Origin: Aureimonas jatrophae | Lineage (GTDB): Bacteria > Pseudomonadota > Alphaproteobacteria > Rhizobiales > Rhizobiaceae | Direction: 5' to 3' | Length of the DNA stretch: 64,000 nt | Assembly (NCBI RefSeq): GCF_900104035.1 | Contig: NZ_FNIT01000002.1 | Span: 620,001 to 684,000 of the forward strand | Part shown: positions 20,185 to 29,381 of the stretch, in pieces | Position numbering within the stretch: the stretch's first letter is position 1 | Layout: every line of letters starts with the position of its first letter | Program-made: the position numbers and the translations under genes | The notes under the pieces: model-generated | What the model was told of the DNA's origin: nothing | The model's input: only the letters and a program-made list of their open reading frames with translations | The model's database searches: none

Positions 20185-20972
20185 GCGCGCTCGCCGCGTC
20201 CCCCGCCGCCGTCGAACCCGTGGTTCGCGCGCGCAACGTCCACAAGGCCTTCGACCGGCTGGAGGTCTTGAAAGGCATCGACCTTGACGTCGCGCCGGGC
20301 GAGACCGTGGTGATCCTCGGACCCTCGGGATCGGGCAAGTCGACCTTCCTGCGCTGCCTCAACCACCTTGAAGCCATCGATCGCGGCTCGATCGAGGTGG
20401 ACGGCGAGCAGATCGGCTACCGCTGGCATCGCGGCCGGCTCGAAGCGCTCAGCGAGCGGGCGACCACGCTGCAGCGCCGCCGGATCGGCATGGTGTTCCA
20501 GCAGTTCAACCTCTACCCGCACATGACGGCGCTGGAAAACATCATCGAGGCGCCGATCGGCGTCCATGGCGAGCGCCGGGCCGAGGCCGTCCGGCATGCC
20601 CGCGAGCTTCTGGATCGCGTCGGTCTGGGCGCCAAGGCCGACAGCTACCCCGCGCAACTGTCCGGCGGCCAGCAGCAGCGCGTCGCGATCGCTCGCGCCC
20701 TCGCCATCCGCCCGCGCCTCATGCTGTTCGACGAGCCGACCTCGGCGCTCGATCCCGAACTCGTCGGCGAGGTGCTCGCCACCATGCGCGATCTGGCCGG
20801 TCGCGGCATGACCATGATCGTGGTGACCCACGAGATCGGCTTCGCCCGCGAGGCGGCCGACCGCGTGGTGTTCATGGACGGCGGCCATATCGTGGAAGAG
20901 GGACCGCCCGAGGCCGTTCTCGGCAACCCGCAGCACCCCCGCACCCGCGCCTTCCTCGGTCGTTTCATCTGA
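20181..20972 (+). CDS. Amino-acid-type ABC transporter ATP-binding protein
   Basis: A 263-residue ATPase of the GlnQ/HisP group: Walker A GPSGSGKS (about 53-60), Q-loop [12 protein letters not shown], signature LSGGQQQR, Walker [13 protein letters not shown] and the H-loop THE. It energises the permease at 19237. ATG overlaps the permease stop (ATGA). A strong hairpin follows the stop, before the amidohydrolase gene. Confidence 0.94.
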   Translation: MSALAASPAAVEPVVRARNVHKAFDRLEVLKGIDLDVAPGETVVILGPSGSGKSTFLRCLNHLEAIDRGSIEVDGEQIGYRWHRGRLEALSERATTLQRRRIGMVFQQFNLYPHMTALENIIEAPIGVHGERRAEAVRHARELLDRVGLGAKADSYPAQLSGGQQQRVAIARALAIRPRLMLFDEPTSALDPELVGEVLATMRDLAGRGMTMIVVTHEIGFAREAADRVVFMDGGHIVEEGPPEAVLGNPQHPRTRAFLGRFI

Positions 20973-20980
20973 TCCCTGCC

Positions 20981-21008
20981 GACGCCCCGCCATGCGGGCG
21001 GGGTCGTC
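20981..21008 (+). terminator. GC-rich hairpin after the ABC ATPase gene
   Basis: CCCCGCC (20985-20991) pairs with GGCGGGG (20997-21003) around a 5-nt loop, and GACG/CGTC extends the stem with one bulge. There is no T-run, so it may protect or attenuate the transcript rather than fully terminate before the amidohydrolase gene starting at 21025. Confidence 0.45.
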
Positions 21009-21024
21009 GCCTCGAAAGCCTTTC

Positions 21025-22203
21025 ATGTCCCGATCCAACGATTTCGCCCGCCTCAAGGACTTCGAGGCCGCACGCGACGACCTCACCGCTACGCGCCGTC
21101 ATCTGCATGCCCATCCCGAGCTGTCCTACGACGAGCGGGAAACGGCGGCCTTCGTGGCAGGCAAGCTCGAGGCGTGGGGCTACGAGGTGGTGCGCGGGAT
21201 CGGCGGCCACGGTGTCGTCGCGCGGCTCCGCAGCGGCTCGGGCGAGCGTTCCATCGCCATCCGCGCTGATATGGATGCCCTGCCGATCACCGAGGAGACC
21301 GGGCTTCCCTACGCGAGCCGGGTTCCCGGCCGCATGCATGCCTGCGGCCACGACGGCCATACGACCATGCTGCTCGGCGCGGCCGAATACCTGGCTCGCA
21401 CGCGGCGCTTCTCGGGAACCGTGAACCTCATCTTCCAGCCGGCCGAGGAGGGCGGGAACCCCAGCGGCGCCCGCGCTATGATCGAGGACGGGCTGCTCGA
21501 GCGCTTTCCCTTCGACGCGATCTTCGGCCTCCACAACCATCCCGGCGCACCGGAGGGGCATATCCTCACGCGCGCCGGGCCGATCATGGCCGCTGGCGAC
21601 ACAGTCGCGATCACGGTGCGCGGCAAGGGCGGTCACGCCTCGCGGCCCCACCTCTCGATCGATCCCGTGATGGTCGCGTGCTCGCTCGTCATGGCGCTGC
21701 AGACCGTGGTGTCGCGCTCGGTCGATCCGACGCAGACCGCGGTCGTCACGGTGGGCGCGATCCATGCCGGAGAGGCCAGCAACGTCATTCCCGACACGGC
21801 CCGCCTCCTTCTCAGCGTGCGCTCGTTCGATCCCGCCGTGCGCACGCTTCTGGAAACGCGCATACGCGACCTCGCCACGTCGCATGCCGCGGGCTACGGC
21901 GCGAGCGTCGAGATCGACTACCAGCACGGCTATCCCGTCGTGGTGAACGCGGAGGCCGAGACGGCGTTTGCCCGCGAGGTCGCCACCGAACTGGTCGGGG
22001 AGGCGAGCGTGTCGACCTGCGCCCTGATCCCCGGCAGCGAGGACTTCGCCTACTTCCTGGAGCACAAGCCGGGCTCGTTCCTGCGGCTCGGCAACGGCGT
22101 CCATTCCGCCATGCTGCACAACGCGAAGTACGATTTTGCCGACGCCTCGCTGACCGTGGGCGCCGCGCTCTGGGCGCGCCTCGCGGAGCGCTACCTCCAG
22201 TAG
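21025..22203 (+). CDS. M20 family amidohydrolase (hippurate hydrolase/IAA-amino acid hydrolase-like)
   Basis: A 392-residue di-metal amidohydrolase. Ligands are visible in ACGHDGHTTMLLG, IFQPAEEGGNPSGA, GLHNHPG and PGSEDFAYF; the lid/dimerisation domain (about 185-295) has GKGGHASRPHLSIDP. The family removes acyl groups from N-acyl amino acids such as hippurate. As the last gene of the MocR-facing cluster it suggests the imported solute is an N-acylated amino acid or similar amide, hydrolysed inside the cell. It ends 4 bp before the convergent Ada-like gene. Confidence 0.9.
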   Translation: MSRSNDFARLKDFEAARDDLTATRRHLHAHPELSYDERETAAFVAGKLEAWGYEVVRGIGGHGVVARLRSGSGERSIAIRADMDALPITEETGLPYASRVPGRMHACGHDGHTTMLLGAAEYLARTRRFSGTVNLIFQPAEEGGNPSGARAMIEDGLLERFPFDAIFGLHNHPGAPEGHILTRAGPIMAAGDTVAITVRGKGGHASRPHLSIDPVMVACSLVMALQTVVSRSVDPTQTAVVTVGAIHAGEASNVIPDTARLLLSVRSFDPAVRTLLETRIRDLATSHAAGYGASVEIDYQHGYPVVVNAEAETAFAREVATELVGEASVSTCALIPGSEDFAYFLEHKPGSFLRLGNGVHSAMLHNAKYDFADASLTVGAALWARLAERYLQ

Positions 22204-22207
22204 CGCA

Positions 22208-23122
22208 TCAGGGGCGGGTCGCAGCGGCCGGCCGCGCGAGCGCGAACTCCCATCCGAGCATGGCGCGCTTGCGCGTCAGTCCCCAATGATAGCCGGTCAG
22301 CGCGCCGGTCGATCCCATGGCGCGGTGGCAGGGCACCACGAACGAGATCGGGTTGCGCCCGACCGCCGCGCCGACGGCCCGCGCCGCCTTCGGGCTGCCG
22401 ATCTCGGCGGCCAGCCGTCCATAGGTCGTGGCCTCTCCAAGCGGCACGGCCAGCAATCGCTCCCAGACCCGGACCTCGAAGTTCGTGCCGATCAGGACGA
22501 TGCGCAGCGGTGCCTCGGCGCGCCAGGCCGCGGGCTCGAAGACCCGCGCGACCCAGAGCCTGGCCTCCGTGTCGTCGCGCCGGCTTCGGGCGGCCGGCCA
22601 GCGGCCGAGCATGTCGCGGAGCGCTCCCTCGTCGCCGCCATGCTCGCTGTCCGAGAAGCCGATGCCCGCCAGGCCCCGGTCCGTCCACAAGACGAGCGTG
22701 CGCCCGAAGGGACCGTCGGCGAAGCCGTAGGTGATCTCCAGCCCGGCGCCGCGTTCCTTGTGCGCGCCCGGGCTCATCGCCTCGAAGCGCACGAACAGAT
22801 CGTGAAGGCGCGAGGGGCCGCTCAGACCGACCTCGTGCGCGGCGTCGAGGAGCGGCAGGCCCTGGCCGAGCAGGCGTCGCGCGTGGTCGATCGTCACCGC
22901 CTGCAGGAAGGCCTTCGGGCTGAGACCCGCCCAGCGGCGGAACACGGCCTCGAGATGGGCCTCGCCGACACGCACCGCGCGCGCGGTCTCGGCGAGCGTC
23001 GGCTGCCGGCGATAGCGCTCGGACGTGAATTCCAGCGTGCGGCGGACGATCTCGTAGTCGTCTTGCGGGGCGAGCGCCTCCAACGGCGTGCCGGCAGCCG
23101 GATCGGTGAACTGGAGCGTCAT
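22208..23122 (-). CDS. Bifunctional AraC-type regulator / methylated-DNA-protein-cysteine methyltransferase (Ada-like)
   Basis: A 304-residue protein with an AraC HTH (about residues 35-115: TLAETARAVRVGEAHLEAVF) joined to an O6-methylguanine-DNA methyltransferase domain (about 125-300). The acceptor Cys265 is in VVPCHRAMG and the DNA-binding loop RAVGAAVGRNP precedes it. It repairs alkylated DNA in a suicide reaction and may activate its own regulon. The N-terminal zinc Ada domain that senses phosphotriesters is absent, a common shortened form. ATG at 23122 is used. Confidence 0.92.
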   Translation of the reverse strand: MTLQFTDPAAGTPLEALAPQDDYEIVRRTLEFTSERYRRQPTLAETARAVRVGEAHLEAVFRRWAGLSPKAFLQAVTIDHARRLLGQGLPLLDAAHEVGLSGPSRLHDLFVRFEAMSPGAHKERGAGLEITYGFADGPFGRTLVLWTDRGLAGIGFSDSEHGGDEGALRDMLGRWPAARSRRDDTEARLWVARVFEPAAWRAEAPLRIVLIGTNFEVRVWERLLAVPLGEATTYGRLAAEIGSPKAARAVGAAVGRNPISFVVPCHRAMGSTGALTGYHWGLTRKRAMLGWEFALARPAAATRP

Positions 23123-23196
23123 GGTCACGGCCCTCGGTGCGAACGGTGTCGCGCCACTATGCTCGGGCGCTAGGCCGGACCGCCACCCGTTTTCCG

Positions 23197-24087
23197 TCAG
23201 GCGCGCGCCGGCACGAAGCGCGGCAGAAGCAAGCCGATCACGAGGCCGCTCATGACGAGTCCGGCGGCCGCGAGCTTCCACGGCTGCAACGGTTCGCCGA
23301 GCAGCAGCGTCGAGGCACCCATGCCGAAGACCGGCACGAGCAGCGCCATGGGCGTGACCAGGGCGGCCGGATGTCGCGACAGAAGCCAGCCCCAAGCCGA
23401 ATAGCCGAAGAGCGTGTTGCCGACCGTCTGCCAGAGAAGCGTGCCCCAGTCGCCGAGGTCGGCGGTGACGAGGCTCGACCCGACGATCCGCGGGCCCTCG
23501 AACACGAGCGCGAGCGCAAGGAGGGGCGGCGCCGAAAACAGGCTCGACCAGACCACAAAATGGAGGAGGTTCGCGATACGGGCCTGCTTGGCCACGATGT
23601 TGCCGCAGGCCCAGCAGAACGCGCCGAGAACACACAGCGACAGGCCGAGCGGCGTGGTCGCGCCGTCGGTGTGGCGCGCGATCACCGCGATGCCGGACGC
23701 CGCCAGAAGCAGCGCGCCGATCTGGTAGAGGCGCACCCGCTCGCCCGAGATCGCGAGCGCCAGCCCGATCGTGAAGAAGACCTGGCACTGGAGCACGAGC
23801 GAGGCGAGGCCGGGCGAGATATGGCCCTGCATGGCGAAGAGCAGGAGCGCGAACTGACCCGAGCCGATCAGGACGCCGTAGGCCGCCAGCACCCGCCAGG
23901 GCACGCGCGGGCGCGGCACGAAGAACACGAGCGGCAGCGCGGCGAGCGTGAAGCGCAGCGCGCCGAACAGGAAGGGCGGCCAATGGTCGAGGCCGACGCG
24001 GATCACCACGAAGTTGGTGCCCCAGATGCCCACCACCGCCAGCGCGAGAAGGATATGGGCGAGGGGCAAGGTGGCGCGCGCGGTCAT
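23197..24087 (-). CDS. EamA/DMT superfamily transporter
   Basis: A 296-residue integral membrane protein with ten predicted helices in two EamA repeats (first WGTNFVVIRVGLDHWPP, second beginning GAFCWACGNIVAKQA). The family exports amino acids and other metabolites. It lies on the minus strand 74 bp upstream of the Ada-like gene. Substrate unknown. Confidence 0.9.
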   Translation of the reverse strand: MTARATLPLAHILLALAVVGIWGTNFVVIRVGLDHWPPFLFGALRFTLAALPLVFFVPRPRVPWRVLAAYGVLIGSGQFALLLFAMQGHISPGLASLVLQCQVFFTIGLALAISGERVRLYQIGALLLAASGIAVIARHTDGATTPLGLSLCVLGAFCWACGNIVAKQARIANLLHFVVWSSLFSAPPLLALALVFEGPRIVGSSLVTADLGDWGTLLWQTVGNTLFGYSAWGWLLSRHPAALVTPMALLVPVFGMGASTLLLGEPLQPWKLAAAGLVMSGLVIGLLLPRFVPARA

Positions 24088-24148
24088 GGCGCCGCTTCTG
24101 GCAGATCCGGTGGGGGAAGGCGAGCGGAAGCAACCTCGCCCGCCGCTC

Positions 24149-24697
24149 TCAGCTGCGCTTGGCCTCGGCCAGCGCTTGCCCGAACGCTTCCGCGAAGCTT
24201 TCCCGATCGACCGGGTTCAGAAAAGCGCCGATCTCGGTGGTGCGGCCCCGTCCGGTGACGGCCATCCGCGTCACGCCGATCTCCTCGTGCCGGTCGACGT
24301 GGAACCGCGTCCAGAACGGATTGTAGCGCGCCTCGCGGACCTGCCCGGCAGGCGAGATCTTGCGAATCGCAAGCTCGGTGCGGGACACGCGCACCTCCTC
24401 GCGCGCGCGCGCCGAACGGTAGCTCGCGCGGAAGGCCAGCCACAGAAGCAGGACGTCGAGCCCGAAGAAGCCCATGATCGGCCAGGCGCCGTTGGACACG
24501 AAGACGATGCCCGACGCGAGGCTCGTGAGCCCGACGAGCAGCATCACCGTGTTGAAGCCGCGCCGGCCGAGCGAGCGGTAGGGCGTCAGCATCGCCTCGA
24601 ACAGCGGCCGGTCCGCCGCCATGGTCTCGTCGGCCGTCTCGGATGGGGGGAAGCCGGGGTTCACGGGCCTTGCCTCGTTTGCCAAGATTCGCTTCAT
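24149..24697 (-). CDS. DUF2244 domain membrane protein
   Basis: A 182-residue protein with two adjacent membrane helices (about 48-90; NTVMLLVGLTSLASGIVFV and the following IMGFFGLDVLLLWLAF) and a C-terminal cytoplasmic beta-rich domain (LAIRKISPAGQVREARYNPF ... EIGAFLNPVDRESFAEAFG). This is the DUF2244 layout, widespread in alphaproteobacteria and often beside cytochrome oxidase or nth genes. ATG at 24697 is chosen; a GTG at 24742 would overlap nth. It is divergent from nth by 38 bp. Confidence 0.88.
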   Translation of the reverse strand: MKRILANEARPVNPGFPPSETADETMAADRPLFEAMLTPYRSLGRRGFNTVMLLVGLTSLASGIVFVSNGAWPIMGFFGLDVLLLWLAFRASYRSARAREEVRVSRTELAIRKISPAGQVREARYNPFWTRFHVDRHEEIGVTRMAVTGRGRTTEIGAFLNPVDRESFAEAFGQALAEAKRS

Positions 24698-24735
24698 AGC
24701 CACCGACCCATCAGACCAGGACCGGAGGCGGTTTC

Positions 24736-25632
24736 GTGACACAAGCGCCCCCCGATCCCGAACGCAAGGGTCCGAGACGACGCGCGGCCAAGGGTAGCAG
24801 CCCGGCGGTCACCGCACAGGCGCCGGCAAAGGCGACCTCCGCCGGCCGAAAGGCGGGCACGAGGGCCGCAAAGGCGACGGGCAGCCGGGCGCGTCGGACC
24901 CATCCGCCGATCCCCTACACCGCGGACGCGATCGCGGAGATCTTCCGGCGCCTTGCCGTGCAGCGTCCGAACCCGACCTCGGAGCTGGAGCACAGCAACA
25001 CGTTCACGCTGCTGGTCGCCGTGGTGCTGTCGGCGCAGATGACGGACATGGGGGTGAACCGCGCCACGCGCGAGCTCTTCCGCAGGGCGGACAACCCCGC
25101 CGCCATGGCCGCGCTCGGCGAGGACACGATCCGCGACATCATCCGCAACGTCGGCTTCTTCCGCACCAAGGCGCGCAACGTCCAGCGCCTGTCGGAGATC
25201 CTGCGGGATCAGCATGGCGGCGAGGTGCCGGAGGACCGGGCGAGCCTCGAGGCGCTGCCGGGGGTGGGCCGCAAGACGGCCAGCGTCATCCTGAACACCG
25301 CCTTCGGCCGCGAGACGCTGGCGGTCGACACCCATATCCTGCGCCTCGGCAACCGGTTGAAGCTCGCCCCGGGCAAGACGCCGGAACAGGTGGAGGAGGG
25401 GTTCCTGCGCATCATTCCGGACGGCTTCCTGCGCCACGCCCATCATTGGCTGATCCTGCACGGACGCTTCGTGTGCAAGGCCCGCAAGCCCGACTGCCCG
25501 TCCTGCGTGATCGCCGATCTGTGCCGCGCGGACGAGCGATGGTGCGAGATCCCCGCCTCGCTCGTCACGCTTCCCGATGCCCCGCCGGGCCCCCAGCCCC
25601 TGCCGCCGGGCGCAAAGCGTCCGGGCGGCTAG
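24736..25632 (+). CDS. nth: Endonuclease III, DNA glycosylase/AP lyase
   Basis: A 298-residue protein whose core is endonuclease III: helix-hairpin-helix LPGVGRKTAS with catalytic Lys180, catalytic Asp198 in VDTHI, and the [4Fe-4S] cysteines 247, 254, 257 and 263. It removes oxidised pyrimidines. It starts with GTG and carries an unusual N-terminal extension of about 55 residues rich in Ala, Lys, Arg and Pro, likely disordered. The last 68 bp overlap the convergent CysZ-like gene. Confidence 0.95.
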   Translation: MTQAPPDPERKGPRRRAAKGSSPAVTAQAPAKATSAGRKAGTRAAKATGSRARRTHPPIPYTADAIAEIFRRLAVQRPNPTSELEHSNTFTLLVAVVLSAQMTDMGVNRATRELFRRADNPAAMAALGEDTIRDIIRNVGFFRTKARNVQRLSEILRDQHGGEVPEDRASLEALPGVGRKTASVILNTAFGRETLAVDTHILRLGNRLKLAPGKTPEQVEEGFLRIIPDGFLRHAHHWLILHGRFVCKARKPDCPSCVIADLCRADERWCEIPASLVTLPDAPPGPQPLPPGAKRPGG

Positions 25633-26371
25633 CGGACCGCAAGAGCGCAGCCGTATCGCCTGGTGGCGCCAGTTCCAACCGGTCGCGCCGCGCGATGCGA
25701 CCGTGCAGCCGGACCATCAGCGAGGCGGCGAACAGCGGCGTGAGAAGGTTGAGGATCGGCACCGCCAGGAAGGCGGCCAGGAGAAGCCCCGCCAGGAAGA
25801 CCCGGGGGCCATGACGGGCCCGCAGCGCCCGCACGGCCTCCTCGGAGTGGTAGCGCAGCGCCGCGAACTCGAAATACTCGCGACCCAGAAGATAGCCGTT
25901 GATCACGAAGAAGGCGCCGAGGTTGACCACCGGCACCAGAAGCAGGGCGAAGGCCAGGAGGTTGCCGAGGATCACGATGCCGAAGAAGCGCACCGACAGC
26001 GTGAGGCCCCGCACGAAGGGAAGCGCCCGGCCGGGCGGCAGGCCGGCCTCGCGCTCCACGACGTCGGCCGCGTCGTCGAGAAACAGTCCCGCGATCACCG
26101 CGCTGACCGGCGCGATCAGGAAGGCGAGAAGCAACGCAAGAAGCAGCCCTGCCGCAAAGGCCGCAAACCCCTCGGCATTATCGATCCATGCCGGCATGTC
26201 GGGCGAAAACCGCGCGAAGAAGGGAATGATCTCGCTGGCGAACAGCCAGCGCACGGCGAACCACAGCGCGACGAGCACCAGGGCCGTCAGGCCGAGCGCC
26301 TTCCAGAAGACGCCCCGCAACTCGGGCCTGAACAGGTCGCGAAGAGCCCCAAGGGCACTCGTCAAGATCAT
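25565..26371 (-). CDS. EI24/CysZ-like membrane protein
   Basis: A 268-residue membrane protein of the EI24 (CysZ, formerly DUF540) family: hydrophobic segments near 30-50, 68-95 and 130-165, and a re-entrant pair near 205-235. The family hallmark NGYLLGREYFEFAALRY is present. CysZ is a sulfate channel in E. coli; in alphaproteobacteria the function is not settled. The 3' end overlaps nth convergently by 68 bp. Confidence 0.85.
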   Translation of the reverse strand: MILTSALGALRDLFRPELRGVFWKALGLTALVLVALWFAVRWLFASEIIPFFARFSPDMPAWIDNAEGFAAFAAGLLLALLLAFLIAPVSAVIAGLFLDDAADVVEREAGLPPGRALPFVRGLTLSVRFFGIVILGNLLAFALLLVPVVNLGAFFVINGYLLGREYFEFAALRYHSEEAVRALRARHGPRVFLAGLLLAAFLAVPILNLLTPLFAASLMVRLHGRIARRDRLELAPPGDTAALLRSASRPDALRPAAGAGGPAGHREA

Positions 26372-26536
26372 GAGCCGGAAACCCTCCGATCGTCGTCACG
26401 GCGGGAGGTGGGAGGCGACCCGCCCGACGGCAAGCGGTCGCGTTTCGGGTTTGATGCGCAGGCCTGCTCCTGTAGAGCGAATGGGATCGCAGGCCGCCGG
26501 CCGGTCCGACCCTCACCGTTCATCGGGACACAGCTC

Positions 26537-27547
26537 TTGAACCCCACCATCGACCTCCTGACGATCGGCAACGCGATCGTCGACATCCTGGCGCGGACCG
26601 ACGACGGCTTCCTGGCCGACAACGCGATCGAGAAGGGGGCGATGACGCTGGTGGACGCGGCCCGGGCCTCGGCGATCTACGATGCCATGGGGCCGGCGAT
26701 CGAGATGTCGGGCGGCTCGGCTGGCAACACGGTGGCGGGTCTTGTCTCGCTGGGCGGCACGGGCGCCTATATCGGCAAGGTCGCCGAGGACCAGCTGGGC
26801 CAGATCTTCACGCACGACATCCGATCGCTGGGCGTGGGCTACCGCACGCCGCCGCTACCTGCCGGCGGTCCGCCTACGGCCCGCTCGATGATCCTCGTGA
26901 CGCCCGATGGCGAGCGCTCCATGAACACCCATCTGGGGGCGTGCACCGAGCTCGGACCCGAGGATGTCGACGAGGCCACGGTGGCCAGCGCCCGCGTGAC
27001 CTATTTCGAGGGCTATCTCTGGGATCCGCCGCGCGCCAAGGATGCGATCCTGCGCGCCGCCGGCTTCGCGCACGCGCACGGCCGCGAGGTCGCGATGACC
27101 CTGTCCGACGCCTTCTGTGTCCACCGCTACCGGAGCGAGTTCCTCGAACTGATGCGCTCGGGAACCGTGGATATTGTGTTCTCGAACGAGGCCGAGGCGT
27201 TGGCGCTTTACGAGACCGAGGACTTCGACGACGCCGTCGCGCGCATCGGGCGCGACGCGCGCCGCATCGCGATCGTCACGCGCGGCGCCCAGGGCTGCAC
27301 GGTCGTCGAGGGCGGGCAGGCGGTCAGCTATCCGGCCACCCGCGTGGATCCGGTGGTGGACACCACCGGGGCGGGCGATCTGTTCGCGGCCGGCTTCCTG
27401 CGCAGCTACACGGCCGGCCTCAATCATGCGCGATCGGCCCGCCTGGGCGCGGTCGCGGCGGGTCACATCATCGGACAGATCGGGCCGCGTCCGCAGGCAC
27501 CGCTCGCCGACCTGCCCGCGGCGCGCGAGGTGTGGGAGCGGGCCTGA
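26537..27547 (+). CDS. Adenosine kinase, PfkB family
   Basis: A 336-residue PfkB sugar kinase of the bacterial adenosine kinase type: IGNAIVDILARTDDGFL at the start, SGGSAGNTVAGLVSLGG, and the C-terminal anion-hole signature DTTGAGDLFAAGFL with catalytic Asp. It phosphorylates adenosine to AMP. The start is probably TTG at 26537, the only start codon at the conserved N-terminus. Neighbouring genes are unrelated. Confidence 0.9.
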   Translation: MNPTIDLLTIGNAIVDILARTDDGFLADNAIEKGAMTLVDAARASAIYDAMGPAIEMSGGSAGNTVAGLVSLGGTGAYIGKVAEDQLGQIFTHDIRSLGVGYRTPPLPAGGPPTARSMILVTPDGERSMNTHLGACTELGPEDVDEATVASARVTYFEGYLWDPPRAKDAILRAAGFAHAHGREVAMTLSDAFCVHRYRSEFLELMRSGTVDIVFSNEAEALALYETEDFDDAVARIGRDARRIAIVTRGAQGCTVVEGGQAVSYPATRVDPVVDTTGAGDLFAAGFLRSYTAGLNHARSARLGAVAAGHIIGQIGPRPQAPLADLPAAREVWERA

Positions 27548-27621
27548 CGGCGGGCCAGGGCCCAGCCCTCGAAGGGGCATGATCGGCGCGGCGCAGGCCG
27601 TGCCCGGCAGGGCGCCCCGCG

Positions 27622-28470
27622 CTACCCCGCGGCCTGCCGCTTGCTCGCATACATCGCGCCGTCCGCCGCGGCGAGCAACTCGGTCGCGCTGATTCCGGCC
27701 GCCCATGTCGCGGCCCCCAGACTGACGGTCAGCGGCACCGCGATGCCGCCGCAGGCTAGGGTCGTCCTGAACTGGCGCTGGATCCGCTCCATGGTCACCG
27801 CGACGGCGCCCGTGGTGGCCGCCGACACGATCGCGGTGAACTCGTCGCCGCCGATCCGCGCCAACTGGTCGCTCTCCCGCATCCCCTGGCGCAGGCGCTG
27901 GGCCGCCTGGCGCAGGACCTCGTCCCCGGTTCCGTGGCCGAAGCGATCGTTGATCGACTTGAACCGGTCGAGATCGGCCACGATGATCGAGAACGGCTTG
28001 CGCGTCGCCGCCGCCCGTCCCATCGCATGATCGAGGTCGCGGTCGAAGCGACGCCGGTTGCCGACGCCGGTCAGGGGATCCGAGAAGGCTGCCGAGTGCA
28101 ACTCGGTCTCGGCCAGCTTGCGCGCCGTGATGTCGGTGCACAGTCCCAGGATCTCGACCATGCGGCCCTGCTCGTCGAGAACGGGTGTGAGCGTCGTGCG
28201 CCACCAGCGCCGGCCGTGCGGCATCTGCGTGGTTTCCTCGTATTCCTCGACCTTTCGGGATGCGAAGCAACGCCGGTAGTTGTCTTCGAACTCAGCGGCA
28301 TCCTCCGCGCAGGCGAATTCCGTCGCCGTGCGCCCGACGACCATCGCCTTGGTCAGGCCGGTCAAGGCGCACAGTGCCTCGTTGATATTGGCAAACACAA
28401 AGGAGCCGTCGGAACCCAGCACGATCGAGAACGCCGGATGAACCAGAGCATCGACGTCGAACCTGGGCAT
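27622..28470 (-). CDS. PAS-GGDEF diguanylate cyclase
   Basis: A 282-residue soluble protein: a PAS domain (about 10-125, FSIVLGSDGSFVFANINEAL ... ILGLCTDITARKLAE) and a GGDEF domain with GGDEF at 207-211. The inhibitory I-site RESD (about 198-201) is intact, so this cyclase should be product-inhibited. It makes cyclic di-GMP in response to an unknown cytoplasmic cue. No phosphodiesterase partner is adjacent. Confidence 0.92.
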   Translation of the reverse strand: MPRFDVDALVHPAFSIVLGSDGSFVFANINEALCALTGLTKAMVVGRTATEFACAEDAAEFEDNYRRCFASRKVEEYEETTQMPHGRRWWRTTLTPVLDEQGRMVEILGLCTDITARKLAETELHSAAFSDPLTGVGNRRRFDRDLDHAMGRAAATRKPFSIIVADLDRFKSINDRFGHGTGDEVLRQAAQRLRQGMRESDQLARIGGDEFTAIVSAATTGAVAVTMERIQRQFRTTLACGGIAVPLTVSLGAATWAAGISATELLAAADGAMYASKRQAAG

Positions 28471-28655
28471 TGGAGCGTCCCTGTTGCTGAAGCCTCGACG
28501 TTATCGCGAGCTTGGTGAAGGACGCGTGAAGACGGTCGGCGAGCGGAACACGGACCAGCCGCGCCTCCAAAAGGCCGGTCGTTTGGCGCAAGCCTGGCAG
28601 GCTAGAGCGGTGGTCCCGCGATCCGTCGCCCGATCCCACCGACAAGGCGACGCGC

Positions 28656-28838
28656 ATGGTCTCTCCTGCCACCACGATCCGCTGCATCTCGGGCCATTGG
28701 CATGTCGTCGTGACCGTGGACGGTGCGGAGCAGTTCTATCCCGCGCCCGACAAGCTCGAAGCCGAGCTCATGATGGTCCGTGCGCGCCGACATCTGGCGA
28801 CCCTGCGCATGAGAGGCGTCGACGCCCTCGACCACTAA
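28656..28838 (+). CDS. Small hypothetical protein
   Basis: A 60-residue open frame with an ATG start and AAGGCG a short way upstream. The product (MVSPATTIRCISGHWHVVVT... ending RMRGVDALDH) begins with a short beta-prone stretch and ends in a charged helix. No family recognised. It heads a run of four small same-strand genes (28656-29741) in a region with unrelated large genes on both sides. Confidence 0.5.
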   Translation: MVSPATTIRCISGHWHVVVTVDGAEQFYPAPDKLEAELMMVRARRHLATLRMRGVDALDH

Positions 28839-28911
28839 GTCGGCGCGTCGGCGAGCAAAGCCGCGCGATCGTACCCATATGACAGTTTCCGGCACGAAAG
28901 GACCGATTCAG

Positions 28912-29076
28912 ATGCGTACGCCGAACTACAACTTCGAGCGCCAGGAGCGCGACAAGGCGAAGGCCGCCAAGAAGGCGGAGAAGGCCGCCGCCAAGGCTGC
29001 CAAGACCGCTGCGGACGGCGGCCAGCACGAGGATCGAGAGGCGCTGCCGGACCCTTCCTCCCCTTCCGCGAACTGA
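28912..29076 (+). CDS. Small Lys/Ala-rich helical protein
   Basis: A 54-residue protein beginning MRTPNYNFERQERDKAKAAK, with a strongly basic Ala/Lys helix in the middle and an acidic, Ser/Pro tail. Similar short proteins with this opening occur in Hyphomicrobiales genomes; their function is unknown. ATG at 28912 has AAAGGAC upstream and is preferred over the in-frame start at 28879. Confidence 0.72.
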   Translation: MRTPNYNFERQERDKAKAAKKAEKAAAKAAKTAADGGQHEDREALPDPSSPSAN

Positions 29077-29099
29077 CGCGGAGAAAGGCACTCGCTGCC

Positions 29100-29282
29100 A
29101 TGTCGAACCAGAACAAGAACCCGGCCAAGCCGGGCAAGGGCGCCTCGAACGAGGAACCCTACGAGCCGGAAGCCTTTGCCAAGAAGTACGGTATTCCGCC
29201 CGGCGAGGCGAAGACGATCATCAAGCGCTATGGACCCTCGCGCCGCAAGCTGGACACCTACATGACGGCGCGCAACGCCTGA
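29100..29282 (+). CDS. Small hypothetical protein (DUF3606-like)
   Basis: A 60-residue protein with a disordered N-terminus (SNQNKNPAKPGKG) and a helical C-terminal half, EPEAFAKKYGIPPGEAKTII followed by KRYGPSRRKLDTYM. The pattern of a short helix, a Gly-turn and a second helix resembles DUF3606-type small proteins, which occur in alphaproteobacterial stress regulons. It starts 23 bp after the preceding small gene. Confidence 0.68.
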   Translation: MSNQNKNPAKPGKGASNEEPYEPEAFAKKYGIPPGEAKTIIKRYGPSRRKLDTYMTARNA

Positions 29283-29381
29283 CGCGCGAGCGGGCGGCCC
29301 CGGTCTCCCGCTCAAGCCCTCTTTCGCGAACTCGGTTCGGATGCGATAGCGTCCGGACCCGCTCAACATCAGGACGAGAAA

